DNA of 64,000 nt from Microbulbifer aggregans (GCF_001750105.1 NZ_CP014143.1:1302001-1366000), one strand, 5' to 3'; positions 39,549-49,195 are shown, counted from the stretch's first letter. Made by a program: numbers and translations. Notes: generated by a model from the letters alone, not told the origin.

Positions 39549-40919
39549 GTGGCGATAGAACAAGCGAAAGTCTATGTAGAAGACCTGCAGCGCGGCATGT
39601 TTGTGTCGCGCCTCGATCGTCCGTGGACGCGCACCCCGTTTGCGTTACAGGGCTTCTATATCCGCGACCTCGAAGAAATTCGCCAGCTGCAGAAATACTG
39701 CCGCTACGTTTATGTGGATGTGGTCAAGACCGTCGGCGATGCGGGCGTCAAGTTGCGCCGCATGACCCGTTCCACTGCGGCTGCGGAAAAACCCCGGGGC
39801 GTGCGCTCCGAGCGCGGCCCTGTGGCCCCGGCCCTGATTCCCTGTCGCCCCGTACAAGTACAGCGCGACGCATACCCCGAACCATTACCTGCGCGTAAAG
39901 AGGCCGCCAAAGCCGACAAGCTCTACCGGGAGATTAGCGAGGGCATGGCCAGTGTCATGTCCCAGGCTGGTAAGCGGGCAGAGTTACCGTTGAAGAAAAT
40001 GCAGGGGGCAATGGAGCAGCTGGTGGACAGCATGCTCCGCAGCCCGGATGCATCTGCCTGGTTGGCCCGGCTTCAGGAAAAAGATGACCATACCTACCGC
40101 CACTCCATCCGTGCGAGTATCTGGTCGGTACTTTTTGGTCGCCATATCGGGTTGCGGCGCCAGGACCTGATCCGTCTGGGGCTCGCAACGCTGTTGAAGG
40201 ATGTGGGTAAACTGCTGCTGGATGATGACATCCTGCAGACCGTTGATCGCAGTCCTCGCCAGGAGCTCGAGTACCGGAAGTTCGTTGGCTACAGTGTCGA
40301 CCTGTTGTCCCGCGAGCCGCAGCTGGACCCTGAAGTGGTCAAGATTGTGCAGTGTCACCGCGAGCGGCACGACGGCAGTGGCTATCCGGCTGGCCTCCGG
40401 GGTGACAAAATTCCGGTGCTGGCGCGCATGTGCGGTGTCGTTACCTTTTACGACGAGGCTACCAATCCCCGCGGTGCCAGTTTCCCGGTAGCTCCATCCC
40501 GCGCCGTGGCGGAGCTGTATGACCTGCGTGGCGTCTGCTATCAGGAGCAGCTGGTGGTGGAGTTTATCCAGGCCATTGGTCTCTACCCGACCGGTACCCA
40601 GGTGGAGCTTTCCACCGGCGAGGTCGCGGTAGTGCTGGAGCAGACCTATCGCCGTCGACTGAAACCGAAGGTGATGGTGGTGCTCGATCGGGACAAGCAG
40701 CTGCTGCCGCAGCCGCGTGTGCTCGACCTGGCTGCAGACGATGACCGCAAGGAGCGGCTGGTGGAGCGGGGCAAGCTCACCCCCGGAGACAAGATTTCCA
40801 TTGTGAAGGATCTGGAGCCGAGCCGTTTTCCCCAGGTCGATGTGGCCTCCGTACGCGATGCCTACCTGTTCAGTCGCAACCGCCTGCCGGCGTTCCTGTC
40901 GCGGGTGATTGGACGCTAG
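39549..40919 (+). CDS. DUF3391/HD-GYP protein with degenerate catalytic site
   Basis: A 456-residue cytosolic protein starting at GTG 39549. Residues 1-70 match the DUF3391 domain that often precedes HD-GYP domains (GMFVSRLDRPWTRTPF). Residues about 165-345 have the HD-GYP fold: H185 in the first helix and an intact DGSGYP at 275-280. The metal-binding set is broken: the HD pair is Lys217-Asp218 (LKDVGK), the HHE motif is H270-R-E, the His expected in the helix between them is Phe245, and the VD.YDA motif reads VTFYDE. Active HD-GYP proteins hydrolyse cyclic di-GMP; this one probably cannot and may bind it or act by contact. No membrane segment is seen. Confidence 0.85.
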   Translation: MAIEQAKVYVEDLQRGMFVSRLDRPWTRTPFALQGFYIRDLEEIRQLQKYCRYVYVDVVKTVGDAGVKLRRMTRSTAAAEKPRGVRSERGPVAPALIPCRPVQVQRDAYPEPLPARKEAAKADKLYREISEGMASVMSQAGKRAELPLKKMQGAMEQLVDSMLRSPDASAWLARLQEKDDHTYRHSIRASIWSVLFGRHIGLRRQDLIRLGLATLLKDVGKLLLDDDILQTVDRSPRQELEYRKFVGYSVDLLSREPQLDPEVVKIVQCHRERHDGSGYPAGLRGDKIPVLARMCGVVTFYDEATNPRGASFPVAPSRAVAELYDLRGVCYQEQLVVEFIQAIGLYPTGTQVELSTGEVAVVLEQTYRRRLKPKVMVVLDRDKQLLPQPRVLDLAADDDRKERLVERGKLTPGDKISIVKDLEPSRFPQVDVASVRDAYLFSRNRLPAFLSRVIGR

Positions 40920-40993
40920 GCCGTCCAGCCTCTCACGTAAACCTTTCTCGGCTGGCGACTCCGTTATCGTGCGGAGCCGCCGTAACCCAGTCC

Positions 40994-41857
40994 TCAGTTG
41001 GTGTCCTTCTGCAGGTCTCCCAGATGTTCACCCATTTTCACCGGGCTCTCGGCACCCAGTGAGTCCAGCCATTTCATCCGGTCGGCGCCGAACAGCAGGA
41101 TCACGGTGGAGCCCAGTTTGAAGCGGCCCATCTCCTCCCCCTTATTCAGTGCAATCGGCTTGCTGTCGCCGTAGTGGGTGGTGCGGATTCGCCGTTTGTG
41201 CGGGGTCACCAGACCAGCCCAGACCGTCTCGATACTGGCCACAATCATCGCGCCGACCAGCACCATGGCCATGGGACCGGCGGGAGTATCGAAGAGGCAT
41301 ACGACCCGCTCATTTCGGGCAAACAGGCGCGGAACCTCTTCGGTGGTGACCTGGTTGACGGAAAACAGCTGGCCGGGGACATGCACCATACTGCGCAAAA
41401 CGCCGTCCACCGGCATATGGACGCGGTGGTAGTCCCTCGGTGAGAGATAAACCGTGGCAAAAGTTCCGCCGGTAAACTGGGCGGCCACCTGCGGGTCTCC
41501 CCCCACCAGTTCCAGCAAGCTGTAATCATGGCCCTTGGCCTGGAAAATACGGCCGTTGTGGATCTCACCCAGCTGGCTGACGTGGCCATCTGCCGGGCAC
41601 GCCAGGGCCTGTTCTCCGTCGACGATCGGGCGTGCACCGTCTTTGAGTGCCCGGGTGAAGAAATCATTGAAGTTCGCGTAGGCGGTGTAATCCGGTTCCT
41701 GCGCCTCATCCATGTCCACGCCGTACTTGTCCACGAACCAGCCGGTGAAGCGATCCTTGATCCAGGTGTTGCGTGTCTCTGCCAGCCAGCCAGCCGCACG
41801 GGAGAGCGTGTGCTGCGGGGTGAGATATTGCAGTGCGGCAAATAACTTTGGATTCAT
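40994..41857 (-). CDS. psd: Phosphatidylserine decarboxylase proenzyme
   Basis: A 287-residue membrane-associated enzyme that makes phosphatidylethanolamine. It self-cleaves at the LGST motif, where Ser250 becomes the pyruvoyl group of the alpha chain. The conserved [10 protein letters not shown] segment carries the Asp and His of the self-cleavage machinery. Its stop lies 74 bases from the convergent HD-GYP gene. It is 15 bases downstream of rhdA on the same strand, the same pairing as in Pseudomonas. Confidence 0.97.
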   Translation of the reverse strand: MNPKLFAALQYLTPQHTLSRAAGWLAETRNTWIKDRFTGWFVDKYGVDMDEAQEPDYTAYANFNDFFTRALKDGARPIVDGEQALACPADGHVSQLGEIHNGRIFQAKGHDYSLLELVGGDPQVAAQFTGGTFATVYLSPRDYHRVHMPVDGVLRSMVHVPGQLFSVNQVTTEEVPRLFARNERVVCLFDTPAGPMAMVLVGAMIVASIETVWAGLVTPHKRRIRTTHYGDSKPIALNKGEEMGRFKLGSTVILLFGADRMKWLDSLGAESPVKMGEHLGDLQKDTN

Positions 41858-41872
41858 AAAAAACTCAAAAAA

Positions 41873-42679
41873 TTACTGTTCAGTGGGGGTGTCGGGCAGG
41901 TTGCCCCATTCGCTCCAGGAGCCCGGGTAGGCGCGGATATCAAATCCCAGGGACTTGCCCACCAGCCAGGTAAATCCTGAACGGTGATGGCTCTGGCAAT
42001 GGGTCACGATGCGATGTTGGTCGTCGAGTCCCAGTCGGGCGAGAAAATCGCGGGCGTCTTCGCGGATGCGCAGATCACGCTGCGGGTCCATCAGCTGGGT
42101 CCACTCGCAATTCACGGCACCCGGAATATGGCCACCTTTCATCGCCAGCACTTTCTCGCCCCGGTACTCCTGCGGCGAACGTGCATCCCAGACCTGGAAG
42201 GTGGCATCGCCCAATTGCTGCTGGATGTCTTCCGCTTCCATGATGGGTTGGCGATGAATTTCGATCTCGATATCGCTGGGCTGAATGGCCGGCAATTCGG
42301 TAGTGAGCGGCAGGCCGGCGGCTCGCCAGGCATGCATACCGCCATTCAGGTAGCTGTAGTTATGGTAACCGATTACTTCGAGTGTCCACAGGAAGCGCCC
42401 TGCCCAGCCGCCGCCCTCGTCATCAAAGGCAACGACATGCTGTTCCGGGCGCAGGCCGATGCTGCGAAACAGTTCGGTCAGCCGCTCCAGGGAAGGCAGT
42501 TTCCCCGGGGCCGGTGGGGTGCCCGCCATCAGCGCCTGGAACGGCAGATGAATAGCGCCGGGAATATGCCCGCTTTGGTAGTTGGCGGGCGCGCTGAGAT
42601 CCACCAGCAGCAGATCCTCGCGCTCCAGTTGGGCGGCCAGGGCTTCCGGTTCGATAATCAAGGGCAGTGATTTTGACAA
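41873..42679 (-). CDS. rhdA: Thiosulfate sulfurtransferase (RhdA-type rhodanese)
   Basis: A 268-residue tandem-rhodanese sulfurtransferase. The inactive N-terminal domain spans about 1-140. The catalytic domain carries Cys228 in the loop CQSHHRS. This loop closely matches the Cys-Gln-Thr-His-His-Arg loop of Azotobacter vinelandii RhdA rather than the CRxGxT loop of classic rhodaneses or the CGSGV loop of mercaptopyruvate sulfurtransferases. RhdA-type proteins are thought to supply sulfane sulfur for sulfur transfer or redox defence rather than to detoxify cyanide only. Confidence 0.9.
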   Translation of the reverse strand: MSKSLPLIIEPEALAAQLEREDLLLVDLSAPANYQSGHIPGAIHLPFQALMAGTPPAPGKLPSLERLTELFRSIGLRPEQHVVAFDDEGGGWAGRFLWTLEVIGYHNYSYLNGGMHAWRAAGLPLTTELPAIQPSDIEIEIHRQPIMEAEDIQQQLGDATFQVWDARSPQEYRGEKVLAMKGGHIPGAVNCEWTQLMDPQRDLRIREDARDFLARLGLDDQHRIVTHCQSHHRSGFTWLVGKSLGFDIRAYPGSWSEWGNLPDTPTEQ

Positions 42680-42713
42680 GAGACTCTCCCTGTTCCGGTT
42701 AGTCGGTGGTCAC

Positions 42714-43745
42714 TTACTCTTCCTGCAGGCTATTGCGCAGGTGAAGGAAGCTGTTCATGCGCCGCTCGCTGATGTCGCCACGTGCCAGCGCCTCATTGAT
42801 GGCGCAGCCTGGCTCACCCTGGTGGCGGCAATCGCGGAAACGGCAGTGACCGATAAACGGGCGGAATTCCACGAAGCCTTCCAGCAGAGCCTGTTCGCTC
42901 ATGTGCCAGAGGCCGAATTCGCGGATGCCGGGCGAGTCTATCAGATCGCCACCGCTGGGCAGGTGAAAGAGTTCCGCCGCGGTAGTGGTGTGTGTGCCTT
43001 TCTGGGTCGCTTCGGACAGGGCACCGGTGCGAGCACCCGCCTCCGGCAGCAGCGCATTGATGAGAGAGGATTTGCCCACACCGGACTGGCCAACAAAAAC
43101 GCTGGTGCCCTTGGCCAGCGTCGCCAGCAGTGGCTCGAGCCCCTCGCCGGTTTTGGTCGAAAGTTTCAGCACCGGGTAGCCAAGCGCGGGGTAGGGTTCC
43201 AATAGATCTTGCAGTTGCTCACGATTGCTGTCGTCGATCAGGTCGATCTTGTTCAGCAGCAGCAGGGGCGCGATGCCGGTGCTCTCTGCGGCGACCAGAT
43301 AGCGGTCGATCGCATTGGCGAAAGGCTCGGGCCTCGGTGCGATGACGATCACGATACGATCGATGTTGGCCGCGACGGTCTTCAGGTCGCCGTAGCGGTC
43401 TGGCCGCTGCAGCTCCGAAGTGCGCTCCAGGCGGGCACCGACGACACCGAGGCCACCGGTGCGCTCGCTGATGGCAGATCGCCAGGCAACCCGATCGCCG
43501 GTGACCAGCGTCTCGATATTGGCGCGCACGTGACAGCGCTGGCGCAGGGAGGGCTCCGCCAGGCTCTCCACCAGTACCTGGGTGCCATAGTTGGCAATCA
43601 CCAGCCCGGTCTGCTCGGGGCCCAGGTCGGCTTCTTCCAGTGCCTGTTCAGCACCTTCGGCTTTCTTGCGCGCACGGGCCTCCCGCTCTTCCTGGATCTT
43701 GGCGATTCGCCACTGCTGGCGACGATTGAGTTTGCGCTTGCTCAT
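42714..43745 (-). CDS. rsgA: Ribosome small subunit-dependent GTPase A
   Basis: A 343-residue circularly permuted GTPase that checks maturation of the 30S subunit. I start it at ATG 43743-43745, giving the basic N-terminus MSKRKLNRRQQWR typical of the family; an upstream in-frame ATG adds 28 uncharacteristic residues. An OB fold comes first. Then the permuted motifs appear: G4 LNKIDL, G1 GQSGVGKSSL, G3 DSPGIREFGL. The C-terminal zinc knuckle is CRFRDCRHQGEPGC. In Pseudomonas motAB lies between this gene and rhdA; here only 34 bases separate them. Confidence 0.96.
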   Translation of the reverse strand: MSKRKLNRRQQWRIAKIQEEREARARKKAEGAEQALEEADLGPEQTGLVIANYGTQVLVESLAEPSLRQRCHVRANIETLVTGDRVAWRSAISERTGGLGVVGARLERTSELQRPDRYGDLKTVAANIDRIVIVIAPRPEPFANAIDRYLVAAESTGIAPLLLLNKIDLIDDSNREQLQDLLEPYPALGYPVLKLSTKTGEGLEPLLATLAKGTSVFVGQSGVGKSSLINALLPEAGARTGALSEATQKGTHTTTAAELFHLPSGGDLIDSPGIREFGLWHMSEQALLEGFVEFRPFIGHCRFRDCRHQGEPGCAINEALARGDISERRMNSFLHLRNSLQEE

Positions 43746-43790
43746 CGGCGGGTATGTTGCACTGTGCCGGCTCCCGTAAAGTTCGCGCGG

Positions 43791-43796
43791 ATTATA
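43791..43796 (-). promoter_or_regulatory. -10 element of rsgA
   Basis: A perfect TATAAT on the minus strand, 46 bases before the rsgA ATG, in the divergent rsgA-orn region. No clear -35 is visible. Confidence 0.45.
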
Positions 43797-43922
43797 GCTT
43801 GAGGGGCGCCCAGGGGCGTCGTTTTTCACGCGGCGGCATCCCTGTCATGCCGAAAGGTCCAGTGCCCTTTGCTTCGCCGGACCTTTGCGCTACCGTTCTC
43901 CGCAGCAAACAGGAGGCCGCCC

Positions 43923-44462
43923 GTGGATCAAAACAATCTTATCTGGATCGATCTGGAAATGACCGGGCTGGACCCGGAGAGAGAGCGCATCATCGAGATC
44001 GCCACCATCATTACCGATTCCCGCCTCAATATCCTCGCTGAAGGGCCGGCCATGGCTATTCACCAGAGCGATGCGCTGCTGGCGGCGATGGATGACTGGA
44101 ACACTGAGCAGCACGGCAGCTCCGGTCTGGTGAAGCGGGTCCGGGAATCGCACATTACCGAGAGGGAGGCTGAGCGGGAAACCCTCGAGTTTCTCGGTCA
44201 ATGGGTGCAGGAAGGGGCTTCCCCCATGTGCGGCAATTCTATCGGCCAGGATCGCCGTTTTCTCGTGAAGTACATGCCGCAGTTGGAGAGCTACTTCCAT
44301 TACCGTAACCTGGATGTGAGTTCGGTGAAGGAACTCGCCCGCCGGTGGCGCCCGGACGTGCTGGAAGGTGTGAAAAAGCACAGCAGCCACCTGGCCATGG
44401 ATGATATCCGCGATAGCATCAATGAGCTCAAACACTATCGCGAGCACTTCTTTCGGCTGTAA
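43923..44462 (+). CDS. orn: Oligoribonuclease
   Basis: A 179-residue DEDDh 3'-5' exoribonuclease that finishes degradation of very short RNAs, including the pGpG made from cyclic di-GMP. The start is GTG 43923, with AGGAGG 6 bases ahead; this gives the normal family length. A longer frame from ATG 43869 places the ribosome site inside the gene. [19 protein letters not shown] and [11 protein letters not shown] hold the catalytic acidic residues and His. Confidence 0.97.
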   Translation: MDQNNLIWIDLEMTGLDPERERIIEIATIITDSRLNILAEGPAMAIHQSDALLAAMDDWNTEQHGSSGLVKRVRESHITEREAERETLEFLGQWVQEGASPMCGNSIGQDRRFLVKYMPQLESYFHYRNLDVSSVKELARRWRPDVLEGVKKHSSHLAMDDIRDSINELKHYREHFFRL

Positions 44463-44483
44463 TACCAGCTGTAATAACAGGCT

Positions 44484-45596
44484 TTAGCGTTCCGTCTGTG
44501 TCCTGCGGATTTTGCGTCGGCGTCGGCGTCCACTACGCAGTCGCTCCAGGGCCCAGCGGACATGCTCGGCTACCAGCGGGGTCGAATCCTCCAGGGCAGA
44601 TTCCAATGCCGCGATCGCTTCGGCGCTCGCCTCACCGTTGCCCAGGGCTACCGCCAGGTTGCGTCGCCAGCGCTCGTAACCGATGCGACGAATGGCGGAA
44701 CCCGCCGTTCGCTCGAGGAACTCCTCTTCACTCCACTGGAACAGCGTCAGCAGATCGCCGTCGGCAAGGCCGTGCCGGGGGTGAAAGTCTGATTCTGCCG
44801 TGGGGTGGGCGAAACGGTTCCAGGGGCAGATGATCTGGCAGTCGTCGCAGCCGAACACCCGGTTGCCCATGGGCTCGCGGAATTCCTCGGGTATCGGCCC
44901 CTTGTTCTCGATGGTGAGGTAGGAAATACAGCGGCGGGCGTCCAGCTGGTAAGGGCCTGCGAATGCGTCAGTGGGGCAGATTTTCAGGCAGGCGCTGCAG
45001 TCACCGCACTGGTTGGGTTCATCGCTCTCGTCGATGGGGAGTGGCAGGGAAGTGAACAGTTCGCCGAGGAAGAACCATGAGCCCGCGCCACTGTTGATCA
45101 CCATGCAGTTTTTGCCGATCCAGCCCAGTCCGGCTTTCTGTGCCAGGGCGCGCTCCATGACCGGCGCGCTGTCGGTGAACGCCCGCCCGGACGTCTCGAT
45201 CTCGCGCTCCTCACAGAAGTGGCGAATCCGCTCGCCGAGCTGAGCGAGTCGCTTGCGGATCAACTTGTGGTAGTCGCGGCCCGTGGCATAGCGCGAGACA
45301 TAGGCCTTGGAGGAGTCCTTGAGCACTCGCACGGGTTCCGTATCCGGCGGCAGATAGTCGAGGCGCGCGCTGATGACCCTGAGTGTTCCCGGCTCGAGGT
45401 GCTCGGGGCGCCAGCGCTTGTCGCCATGGGCTGCCATCCAGTCCATATCGCCGTGGTGCCCGGCGTCCAGCCAGGCGCGCAGGTGCTCGGCATCCTGCGT
45501 CAGCTGGCAGTCGGTAATGCCGATCTGTTGAAAGCCGAGCTCGCGCCCCCAGAGTTTGATGAGGTCAGCCAGCTCGGCGAGGACCGCCCGATTCAT
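44484..45596 (-). CDS. queG: Epoxyqueuosine reductase
   Basis: A 370-residue cobalamin- and iron-sulfur-dependent enzyme that reduces epoxyqueuosine in tRNA to queuosine. The start is ATG 45594-45596 (MNRAVLAELADLIKLW); longer in-frame starts add a Cys-rich tail unlike the family and overlap the divergent nnrD gene. Two ferredoxin-type 4Fe-4S motifs are present: CGDCSACLKICP and CDDCQIICPWN. A C-terminal HEAT-like extension ends in an Arg-rich tail (RRRRRKIRR). It is convergent with orn, 21 bases apart. Confidence 0.95.
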   Translation of the reverse strand: MNRAVLAELADLIKLWGRELGFQQIGITDCQLTQDAEHLRAWLDAGHHGDMDWMAAHGDKRWRPEHLEPGTLRVISARLDYLPPDTEPVRVLKDSSKAYVSRYATGRDYHKLIRKRLAQLGERIRHFCEEREIETSGRAFTDSAPVMERALAQKAGLGWIGKNCMVINSGAGSWFFLGELFTSLPLPIDESDEPNQCGDCSACLKICPTDAFAGPYQLDARRCISYLTIENKGPIPEEFREPMGNRVFGCDDCQIICPWNRFAHPTAESDFHPRHGLADGDLLTLFQWSEEEFLERTAGSAIRRIGYERWRRNLAVALGNGEASAEAIAALESALEDSTPLVAEHVRWALERLRSGRRRRRKIRRTQTER

Positions 45597-45726
45597 GGAC
45601 TCTCTCGCTGTGGGGAACAATTCGCGCGCCCGTAACGGTATACTTTGCCGCGCATTCTGGCCCGGAATCGGGCCGGCGTCGGCTATTTTGCCACAGATTA
45701 AAAATTGACCACACCGCGGGAGCTGC

Positions 45727-47208
45727 ATGGATACGCCTCAACCCCTGTACAGCGCTGAATCGGTCCGGGAACTGGATCGGCGCGTAATCGCTGCACTGGA
45801 TATCCCCTCGATTGCCCTGATGAAGCGCGCCGGTCGCCGCGCATTTGCCCAGCTGATGCTTCGCTGGCCCGACCTGCGTCGACTGCAGGTGTACTGTGGC
45901 GGCGGCAACAACGGCGGCGATGGTTATGTGGTGGCGGCGCTGGCGGCGCAGAAGCAGATCCCTGTCGCGGCCTATGCCTGTGTGCCGCCCGAAAAGCTAT
46001 CCGGCGATGCGCGGACGGCCTATGAGTATGCTGTGCGGGAAGGCGTACACGTTGTCCAGTCGCTGACAGAGCTGGATGCGGAGGACGGAGACACGGTGAT
46101 CGTCGACGCGCTCCTCGGCACCGGGTTCAGCGGTGAGCTGCGCGAGCCGGTTGGCCATGCGGTAGAGCGCATCAATCGCAGTGTCGCGCCGGTGCTGGCG
46201 GTGGATGTCCCCTCAGGGCTGAACGCCGACACCGGCCACGGCGATCGGGCCGTGCAGGCGGATGTGACCGTCACCTTCATCGGCCGCAAGCTGGGGCTTT
46301 TCTGCGGGCGCGGGCCGGCGTTGTGCGGCGAGGTGATATTTGAGGATCTCGGCGCTCCTGCCGAGGTCTATCGGAGTCTCGACCCGCTGGCCTGGCGCTA
46401 TACCGGCGAAAGTGTGCCGCGCCTGGCCCCGCGTCGTGCCGATGCCTACAAGAATCAGTTTGGCCATGTGCTCGTGGTCGGCGGGGACACCGGCTTTGGT
46501 GGTGCGGCGCTGATGGCTGCGGAATCCACCGCCCGTGCCGGCGCAGGCCTGGTTTCACTGGCGACCCGGCCGGAACACCTGGCGGCGGCGCTGACCCGCT
46601 GCCCCGAGGTCATGGCGCATCCGGTGATCTCCGGTCAGGAACTGGAGCCGTTGCTGGAGATCCCTGATGTGATTGCTGTCGGACCCGGACTCGGGCGAGC
46701 GCCCTGGGGTGAGCAGCTGCTTGCGCGCGCAGGCCGGGCTGAGGTGCCGCTGGTCGTGGACGCTGACGCACTGAATATCCTCGCCGGTGGCCGCGTACTG
46801 GCCGGTGTACGCCGTGATGACTGGGTGCTGACTCCCCATGTCGGTGAAGCCGCGCGTTTGCTGGGCTGGGATACGGCCGAGGTGCTTGCCGATCCGCTCG
46901 CAGCAGTGCGCGAGGTTCAGGCCAAGTTCAGTGGGGTAGTTGTACTTAAGGGGGCGGGAACCCTGATCGCTCACGACGGTGGCGTCGACCTGATCAATGG
47001 CGGTAATCCCGGTATGGCATCGGGGGGCATGGGAGACCTGCTGACGGGAATCATCGCGGCGTTGATCGGCCAGCGCATGCCCCTGGTTGATGCAGTGCGG
47101 CTGGCGGTTTGGTTGCACGGCGCAGCCGGCGATCACGCCGCAGCCGAAGGACAGCGTGGACTCCTGGCAACAGACCTGCTGCCATTCGTGCGGCGGTTAG
47201 TGGATTGA
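45727..47208 (+). CDS. nnrD: Bifunctional NAD(P)HX epimerase/dehydratase
   Basis: A 493-residue repair enzyme for hydrated NAD(P)H. The N-terminal YjeF_N epimerase domain (about 1-220) has GGGNNGGDGYVVA and VDALLGTGF. The C-terminal ADP-dependent dehydratase (about 235-490) has DADALNIL, LTPHVGEAARLL and GGMGDLLTG. Fusion of the two domains is usual in bacteria. It is the first gene of the plus-strand series with tsaE and amiB. Confidence 0.96.
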   Translation: MDTPQPLYSAESVRELDRRVIAALDIPSIALMKRAGRRAFAQLMLRWPDLRRLQVYCGGGNNGGDGYVVAALAAQKQIPVAAYACVPPEKLSGDARTAYEYAVREGVHVVQSLTELDAEDGDTVIVDALLGTGFSGELREPVGHAVERINRSVAPVLAVDVPSGLNADTGHGDRAVQADVTVTFIGRKLGLFCGRGPALCGEVIFEDLGAPAEVYRSLDPLAWRYTGESVPRLAPRRADAYKNQFGHVLVVGGDTGFGGAALMAAESTARAGAGLVSLATRPEHLAAALTRCPEVMAHPVISGQELEPLLEIPDVIAVGPGLGRAPWGEQLLARAGRAEVPLVVDADALNILAGGRVLAGVRRDDWVLTPHVGEAARLLGWDTAEVLADPLAAVREVQAKFSGVVVLKGAGTLIAHDGGVDLINGGNPGMASGGMGDLLTGIIAALIGQRMPLVDAVRLAVWLHGAAGDHAAAEGQRGLLATDLLPFVRRLVD

Positions 47209-47209
47209 A

Positions 47210-47230
47210 CGGCCACTATGGCAGTGGCCG
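47210..47230 (+). other. Stem-loop between nnrD and tsaE
   Basis: An 8-bp perfect stem (CGGCCACT with AGTGGCCG, 5-base loop) starts 2 bases after the nnrD stop. There is no T-run, so it is probably an mRNA 3'-end or processing structure, not a terminator. Confidence 0.4.
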
Positions 47231-47269
47231 GGTGGTTGTGTCGTGATGGTCCAGTGAAAGGGGGGGACA

Positions 47270-47755
47270 ATGGAGCGAAGGCTGGAGCGGGATCTGCCGG
47301 ACGAGGAAACAACCGTCGCTGCGGGTATCGGCCTGGGCCGGGCCTGTCTCGCCAACGGCTTGTCTGCCGGTATCACCGTGTACCTGTTCGGTGAGCTGGG
47401 CGCGGGTAAAACGACCTTTTCCCGTGGCGTATTACGGGCTTTCGGCCACGAGGGAGCGGTCAAGAGTCCTACCTATACCCTGGTGGAACCCTACGAAATG
47501 GGGGATTGGCGCGTTTACCATTTCGACCTCTACCGCCTCGGTGACCCCGAGGAACTCGAATTTATGGGAGTGAGGGATTACTTCGCCCCCGGCTGCCTGA
47601 GCCTGGTGGAGTGGCCTCAGCGCGGTGTCGGCATCCTGCCGGAGCCGGATCTCGAGGTTTCACTCGAGGTTTCGGGTGCCGGGCGGAAGATCAGGATTGG
47701 TGCACACTCACCCAATGGTGAAAGAGTGCTCGCGGCCGCGGAAAAATTGCTGTAA
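47270..47755 (+). CDS. tsaE: TsaE, ATPase for tRNA threonylcarbamoyladenosine synthesis
   Basis: A 161-residue P-loop ATPase that drives the TsaB-TsaD complex forming t6A37 on ANN-decoding tRNAs. Walker A is GELGAGKTTFSRG. SPTYTLVEPY and HFDLYRLGDPEELEFMG are family hallmarks, and CLSLVEWPQRG closes the domain. A G-rich ribosome site precedes ATG 47270. The order nnrD-tsaE-amiB-mutL-miaA is conserved with E. coli. Confidence 0.96.
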   Translation: MERRLERDLPDEETTVAAGIGLGRACLANGLSAGITVYLFGELGAGKTTFSRGVLRAFGHEGAVKSPTYTLVEPYEMGDWRVYHFDLYRLGDPEELEFMGVRDYFAPGCLSLVEWPQRGVGILPEPDLEVSLEVSGAGRKIRIGAHSPNGERVLAAAEKLL

Positions 47756-47825
47756 ATACAGTAAAAAGACCGCTGTGTATTGATGGATTGACCCGATAAA
47801 GGCAATAACCGACGGGACAGGAAGG

Positions 47826-49136
47826 ATGAAGCGAATCCCGCTGCGACTGTTCGCCCTCGTGGTGGCGCTGGTACTGACGGCGCCGGTGCTGGCGACCGAA
47901 ATCGAAGGTGTGCGGCTCTGGCGAGCCCCCGACCACACCCGTCTGGTGTTCGACCTCAGTGAACCGGCCGAACACAAGCTGTTCACTCTGGCCGAACCCC
48001 ATCGCGTCGTAATCGATATCAGCGATGCGCAGCTGGCGGCAGCACTTGCAGGGCTGGAGCTCGAGAACACACCCATCGCAGCGGTGCGGCACGCGCGGCA
48101 GAATCAGCGCGACCTGCGTGTTGTGCTCGACCTGAAACAGCAGACCAACCCGCGCAGCTTTGCCCTGCGCCGTCACGGTGATCTGCCCGACCGCCTGGTA
48201 ATCGACCTGCATGACAAAGTGGTGCAGGAGGAAAAGACCCTGCTGCAGGTCAGCCGGGAGCGCGACGTGGTGATCGCCATCGACGCCGGCCACGGCGGTG
48301 AGGATCCCGGTGCGCTCGGCCCCGGCGGGTTGCGAGAGAAAGATGTGGTGCTGGCCATCAGCCGTCAGCTGCACAAAGCGATCGATGCCCGGCCGGGCTT
48401 CAAGGCGAAACTGGTACGCACCGGTGACTACTACATTCCGCTGCGCGATCGGGTCAACAAGGGGCGCCAGTTGCGGGCTGATCTGTTCGTCTCGATTCAC
48501 GCCGATGCCTTTACCCGGAAGGACGCCCGCGGTGCCGGTGTCTATGCCGTTTCTTCCCGGGGTGCCACCAGTGAAACGGCGCGTTTCCTGGCCCAGCGGG
48601 AAAACGAGTCGGACCTGATTGGCGGTGCCGGTAGCCTGAACCTGGGGGACAAGGATGACACTCTGGCCGGTGTGCTGCTGGATCTCTCGATGACCGCCAC
48701 TATGAATGCCAGCCTCGATATTGGAGCCAGCGTCCTGCAGCAACTGGGTGGCGTCACGCACTTGCACAAGAAGCGGGTTGAACAGGCCAACTTTGCCGTA
48801 TTGCGCTCACCGGACGTGCCTTCGATCCTTGTGGAGACCGGCTTTATCACCAACCCGCAGGAAGCACGGCGCCTGCGTGACCCCTCGTTCCAGCGCCGGC
48901 TGGCACAAAAACTCAGCGACGGTATAGTGGCCCATTTTACGACGCGCCCGCCGGCGGGCAGCTGGCTGGCGGCCAACCAGGATCGACTGGACCGCCGCCA
49001 TACCATCGCCCGTGGTGACACCCTTTCCGGGATTGCCGCGCGATACAATGTGTCGGTTGCCTCTCTGAAGAAGCTGAATGGCATCGATTCGGCGGTGATC
49101 CGGGTTGGGCAGACCCTCAGCATTCCGTCGAGCTGA
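47826..49136 (+). CDS. amiB: N-acetylmuramoyl-L-alanine amidase (AmiB/AmiC type)
   Basis: A 436-residue periplasmic cell-separation amidase. The signal peptide ends near VLA-TEIEG (about residue 23). The AMIN domain (about 25-125) targets it to septal peptidoglycan. The zinc amidase_3 domain (about 150-375) has [13 protein letters not shown], the REKDV Glu, SIHADAF and the catalytic [13 protein letters not shown]-terminal LysM repeat (about 391-434) adds peptidoglycan binding. The LysM tail is usual in Pseudomonas AmiB but not in all relatives. Confidence 0.96.
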   Translation: MKRIPLRLFALVVALVLTAPVLATEIEGVRLWRAPDHTRLVFDLSEPAEHKLFTLAEPHRVVIDISDAQLAAALAGLELENTPIAAVRHARQNQRDLRVVLDLKQQTNPRSFALRRHGDLPDRLVIDLHDKVVQEEKTLLQVSRERDVVIAIDAGHGGEDPGALGPGGLREKDVVLAISRQLHKAIDARPGFKAKLVRTGDYYIPLRDRVNKGRQLRADLFVSIHADAFTRKDARGAGVYAVSSRGATSETARFLAQRENESDLIGGAGSLNLGDKDDTLAGVLLDLSMTATMNASLDIGASVLQQLGGVTHLHKKRVEQANFAVLRSPDVPSILVETGFITNPQEARRLRDPSFQRRLAQKLSDGIVAHFTTRPPAGSWLAANQDRLDRRHTIARGDTLSGIAARYNVSVASLKKLNGIDSAVIRVGQTLSIPSS

Positions 49137-49167
49137 GTGCGACCCGCCACAGAAATTTTCCTGCAGG

Positions 49168-49184
49168 GGCCCGCGTAGCGGGCC
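49168..49184 (+). other. Stem-loop in the mutL leader
   Basis: A 7-bp GC stem (GGCCCGC with GCGGGCC, GTA loop) lies 11 bases before the mutL ATG, followed by a T-rich stretch. It is either a weak amiB terminator or a leader structure. No Shine-Dalgarno is visible between it and the ATG. Confidence 0.4.
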
Positions 49185-49195
49185 GATGTTGTTTT

